43,580 bases of DNA from Candidatus Omnitrophota bacterium (GTDB taxonomy: Bacteria; Omnitrophota; Gorgyraeia; Zapsychrales; Zapsychraceae): contig JACROV010000101.1 in NCBI GenBank assembly GCA_016214285.1, forward strand, positions 1 through 43,580, written 5' to 3'. The notes under the pieces are model-generated. The model saw only the letters and a program-made list of their open reading frames with translations. It did not search any database and was not told the origin of the DNA. How positions within the stretch are numbered: the first letter of the stretch is position 1; every line of letters begins with the position of its first letter. Below are positions 42,527 to 43,580 of the stretch, piece after piece. Both the position numbers and the translations under genes were made by a program.

Positions 42527-42551
42527 CAAACGCAGTGCATTCGTTTAAACT
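42523..42551 (+). promoter_or_regulatory. Promoter for the ORF6N gene
   Basis: TTGACA (42523-42528), 17 bases, TAAACT (42546-42551). The -35 box overlaps the menE stop codon, as at leuC. A purine-rich GGGGGA site lies before the ATG at 42609. Confidence 0.6.
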
Positions 42552-42608
42552 TTAATCAAATTGTTCATCCCCCGCTCGATTTCCATAAAATTGAAAGGGG
42601 GATTTTTT

Positions 42609-43118
42609 ATGTCCAAGATGGTTGTTGCAGGGCAGATCGAACGCAAGATTCACTTTATTCGCGGGACAAAAGTAATGCTGGATAAGGACCTTGCCGAACT
42701 TTATGGGGTCCCAACTAAAAGGCTCAATGAACAGGTCAAAAGGAATCCCAAGCGGTTCCCGAATGATTTTATGTTTCAGTTAACCATGGAAGAGGTAAGA
42801 GTTCCAAGGTCGCAATTTGCGACCTTGAAAAAGGGGAAAAATATCAAATATCTTCCTTATGCCTTTACAGAGCAGGGAGTAGCGATGCTTTCCAGCGTTC
42901 TTAATAGCGATCGGGTCATTGAGGTTAATCTCCAGATTATGCGTGTTTTTGTAAAATTGCGGGAATGGATGATGTCGCACAAAGACTTGGCGCGCAAAAT
43001 TGAGGAATTGGAGAGAAAGTATGACGCTCAATTCAGGGGTGTCTTCGAAGCGATCCGGCGATTGATGAAGGAAGAAGAAAAGCCCAAAGCGCCTATCGGG
43101 TTTCATCCGCACAGGTAA
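42609..43118 (+). CDS. ORF6N-domain (KilA-N-associated) DNA-binding protein
   Basis: The 169-residue protein has the ORF6N domain: IHFIRGTKVMLDKDLAELYGVPTKRLNEQVKRN, RFPNDFMFQLT, RSQFATLKKG and YLPYAFTEQGVAMLSSVLNS. A coiled-coil-like helix (about 125-150) follows. Such proteins are phage- and plasmid-derived regulators that also occur as single chromosomal genes. The conserved RSQFAT segment is encoded here by a palindromic stretch (GGTCGCAA-T-TTGCGACC). The ATG at 42609 was chosen because the domain begins immediately after it. Confidence 0.85.
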   Translation: MSKMVVAGQIERKIHFIRGTKVMLDKDLAELYGVPTKRLNEQVKRNPKRFPNDFMFQLTMEEVRVPRSQFATLKKGKNIKYLPYAFTEQGVAMLSSVLNSDRVIEVNLQIMRVFVKLREWMMSHKDLARKIEELERKYDAQFRGVFEAIRRLMKEEEKPKAPIGFHPHR

Positions 43119-43123
43119 AACTC

Positions 43124-43170
43124 AAGGTGTCGCATTTTGCGACACTTAATTGTCGCCTGCGGGCGATAAT
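43124..43170. repeat. Two hairpins after the ORF6N gene
   Basis: GTGTCGCA-TTT-TGCGACAC (43127-43145) is followed by ATTGTCGCC and GGCGATAAT, with one wobble pair. They could end transcription, though no T-run follows. Confidence 0.5.
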
Positions 43171-43246
43171 AGGATCCGTATAATCCCCAGCCACGCACCG
43201 TAGCCCGAATTAAGGGCTCAGTCAAAACATTCTCCGCATTCCCGCA

Positions 43247-43438
43247 CCAAAGGTCACCGGTCAATGCCAATCCGAAGTGAGCGTGCTAGTGTAGTGAGTC
43301 TAACGCTTCTTGACATTTGGCCGCTTAGCGAGCGTGTCCGCGAAAGTCATTTATCGACGGGCGACTCAAAAGCAAAGAGACTTCCGACTCAGTACACTAG
43401 CGAACGAGAGATTGGTATGGACAACGATGGCGAATCTG
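43247..43438. repeat. Dispersed repeat, copy B (interrupted, inverted)
   Basis: The reverse complement of this stretch matches 1394-1471 on both sides of a 107-bp insert: CCAAAGGTCACCGGTCAATG on the left and ATTGGTATGGACAACGATGG on the right. Differences are few. The region 43119-43580 holds no convincing gene. Confidence 0.7.
43290..43396. mobile_element. 107-bp MITE-like insertion with CTAG target duplication
   Basis: Terminal inverted repeats TGTAGTGAGTC and GACTCAGTACA (10 of 11 match) bound the element, and CTAG flanks it on both sides (43286-43289, 43397-43400). Repeat copy A at 1394-1471 has CTAA at this point and no insert, so it shows the empty site. There is no room for a transposase gene. 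Confidence 0.7.
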
Positions 43439-43580
43439 GGCGCGAAGGTCGGATCGTACCCCACTACTGTCCCAACGTTTTTAAATTAGTTTTTGTAACT
43501 GATTGATGTTTATATGCTACCGGCAAAGAACCTTTTAATCGATTTGAATTCAATCACGTGTTATTTTGGCGTTCCTGTCA
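43439..43580. other. Window end, possible start of another gene
   Basis: An AT-rich stretch is followed by an ATG at 43514 whose frame stays open to the last base (22 codons, MLPAKNLLIDLNS...). It is too short to judge. No ribosome site is evident. Confidence 0.2.

Noticed and set aside
42800-42840. Palindrome GGTCGCAA-T-TTGCGACC in the ORF6N gene as another in-frame insertion
   Set aside because: It encodes the RSQFAT segment, which is a normal conserved part of ORF6N domains, so it is native sequence that happens to be palindromic.
43264-43506. 80-codon plus-strand reading frame near the window end
   Set aside because: It runs through repeat copy B and the MITE-like element and has no family resemblance or ribosome site.

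Overview
The window is a bacterial chromosome segment, probably from an uncultured Omnitrophota-like (former OP3) bacterium or a close relative in the PVC/candidate-phylum area. This is inference. It rests on the exported mega-enzyme with repeated Ser-Ser-Pro-Val linkers, on small GC-rich metabolic operons, and on intergenic spacers crowded with palindromes. No rRNA, tRNA or CRISPR array was seen.

Layout. 1-1363: a cut-off response regulator, a decayed ComEC C-terminus and a VanZ-like membrane protein. 1394-1600: two hairpin-forming repeats. 1658-6777: a class-V aminotransferase, then leuC-leuD-ilvD (leucine and branched-chain amino acid synthesis) from a clear sigma70-type promoter. 6779-7917: a small accessory patch (DUF4160 remnant, DUF2442, vapBC) inserted at the start of aroC; a diverged copy of the aroC 5' end remains on its far side. 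7914-16295: aroC, an SDR, a convergent glyoxalase-II-like hydrolase, a membrane-anchored unknown, a thioredoxin-fold protein, a Fur regulator, mntH, uspA, an A-type Fe-S carrier and thiC. 16301-17396: a tandemly duplicated module of a tiny secreted protein plus a two-TM channel-like protein; the second channel is only a 3' relic. 17430-19735 (minus strand): a secreted Cys-rich protein and a Cys-rich 632-aa protein of unknown function. 19765-24836: bioB, korAB (2-oxoacid:ferredoxin oxidoreductase) and trxB. 25071-33563: one 2830-codon gene. 33782-42526: an almost complete menaquinone cluster, menG-F-D-B-A-C-E. 42609-43118: an ORF6N-domain protein, followed by repeats and a 107-bp MITE-like element.

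Two things stand out. First, the 2830-aa protein has a signal peptide, an N-terminal domain I do not recognise, and then complete phosphoglucose isomerase, UDP-sugar pyrophosphorylase-type and phosphoglucomutase domains. Together these would form a fructose-6-P to UDP-glucose route in one polypeptide. The parts are separated by (A/S)SSPV linkers that are also near-identical as DNA, and the protein ends in a tag-like module.

Second, the region is colonised by short perfect palindromes. Some are inserted in frame inside conserved enzymes (trxB, menG, menF, menD, menE twice, and the giant gene). Others fill intra-operon spacers, each built from its own short word written forwards and then as its reverse complement. 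Three loci (aroC, trxB, the giant gene) also carry duplicated coding segments that differ mainly at synonymous sites and flank an insertion.
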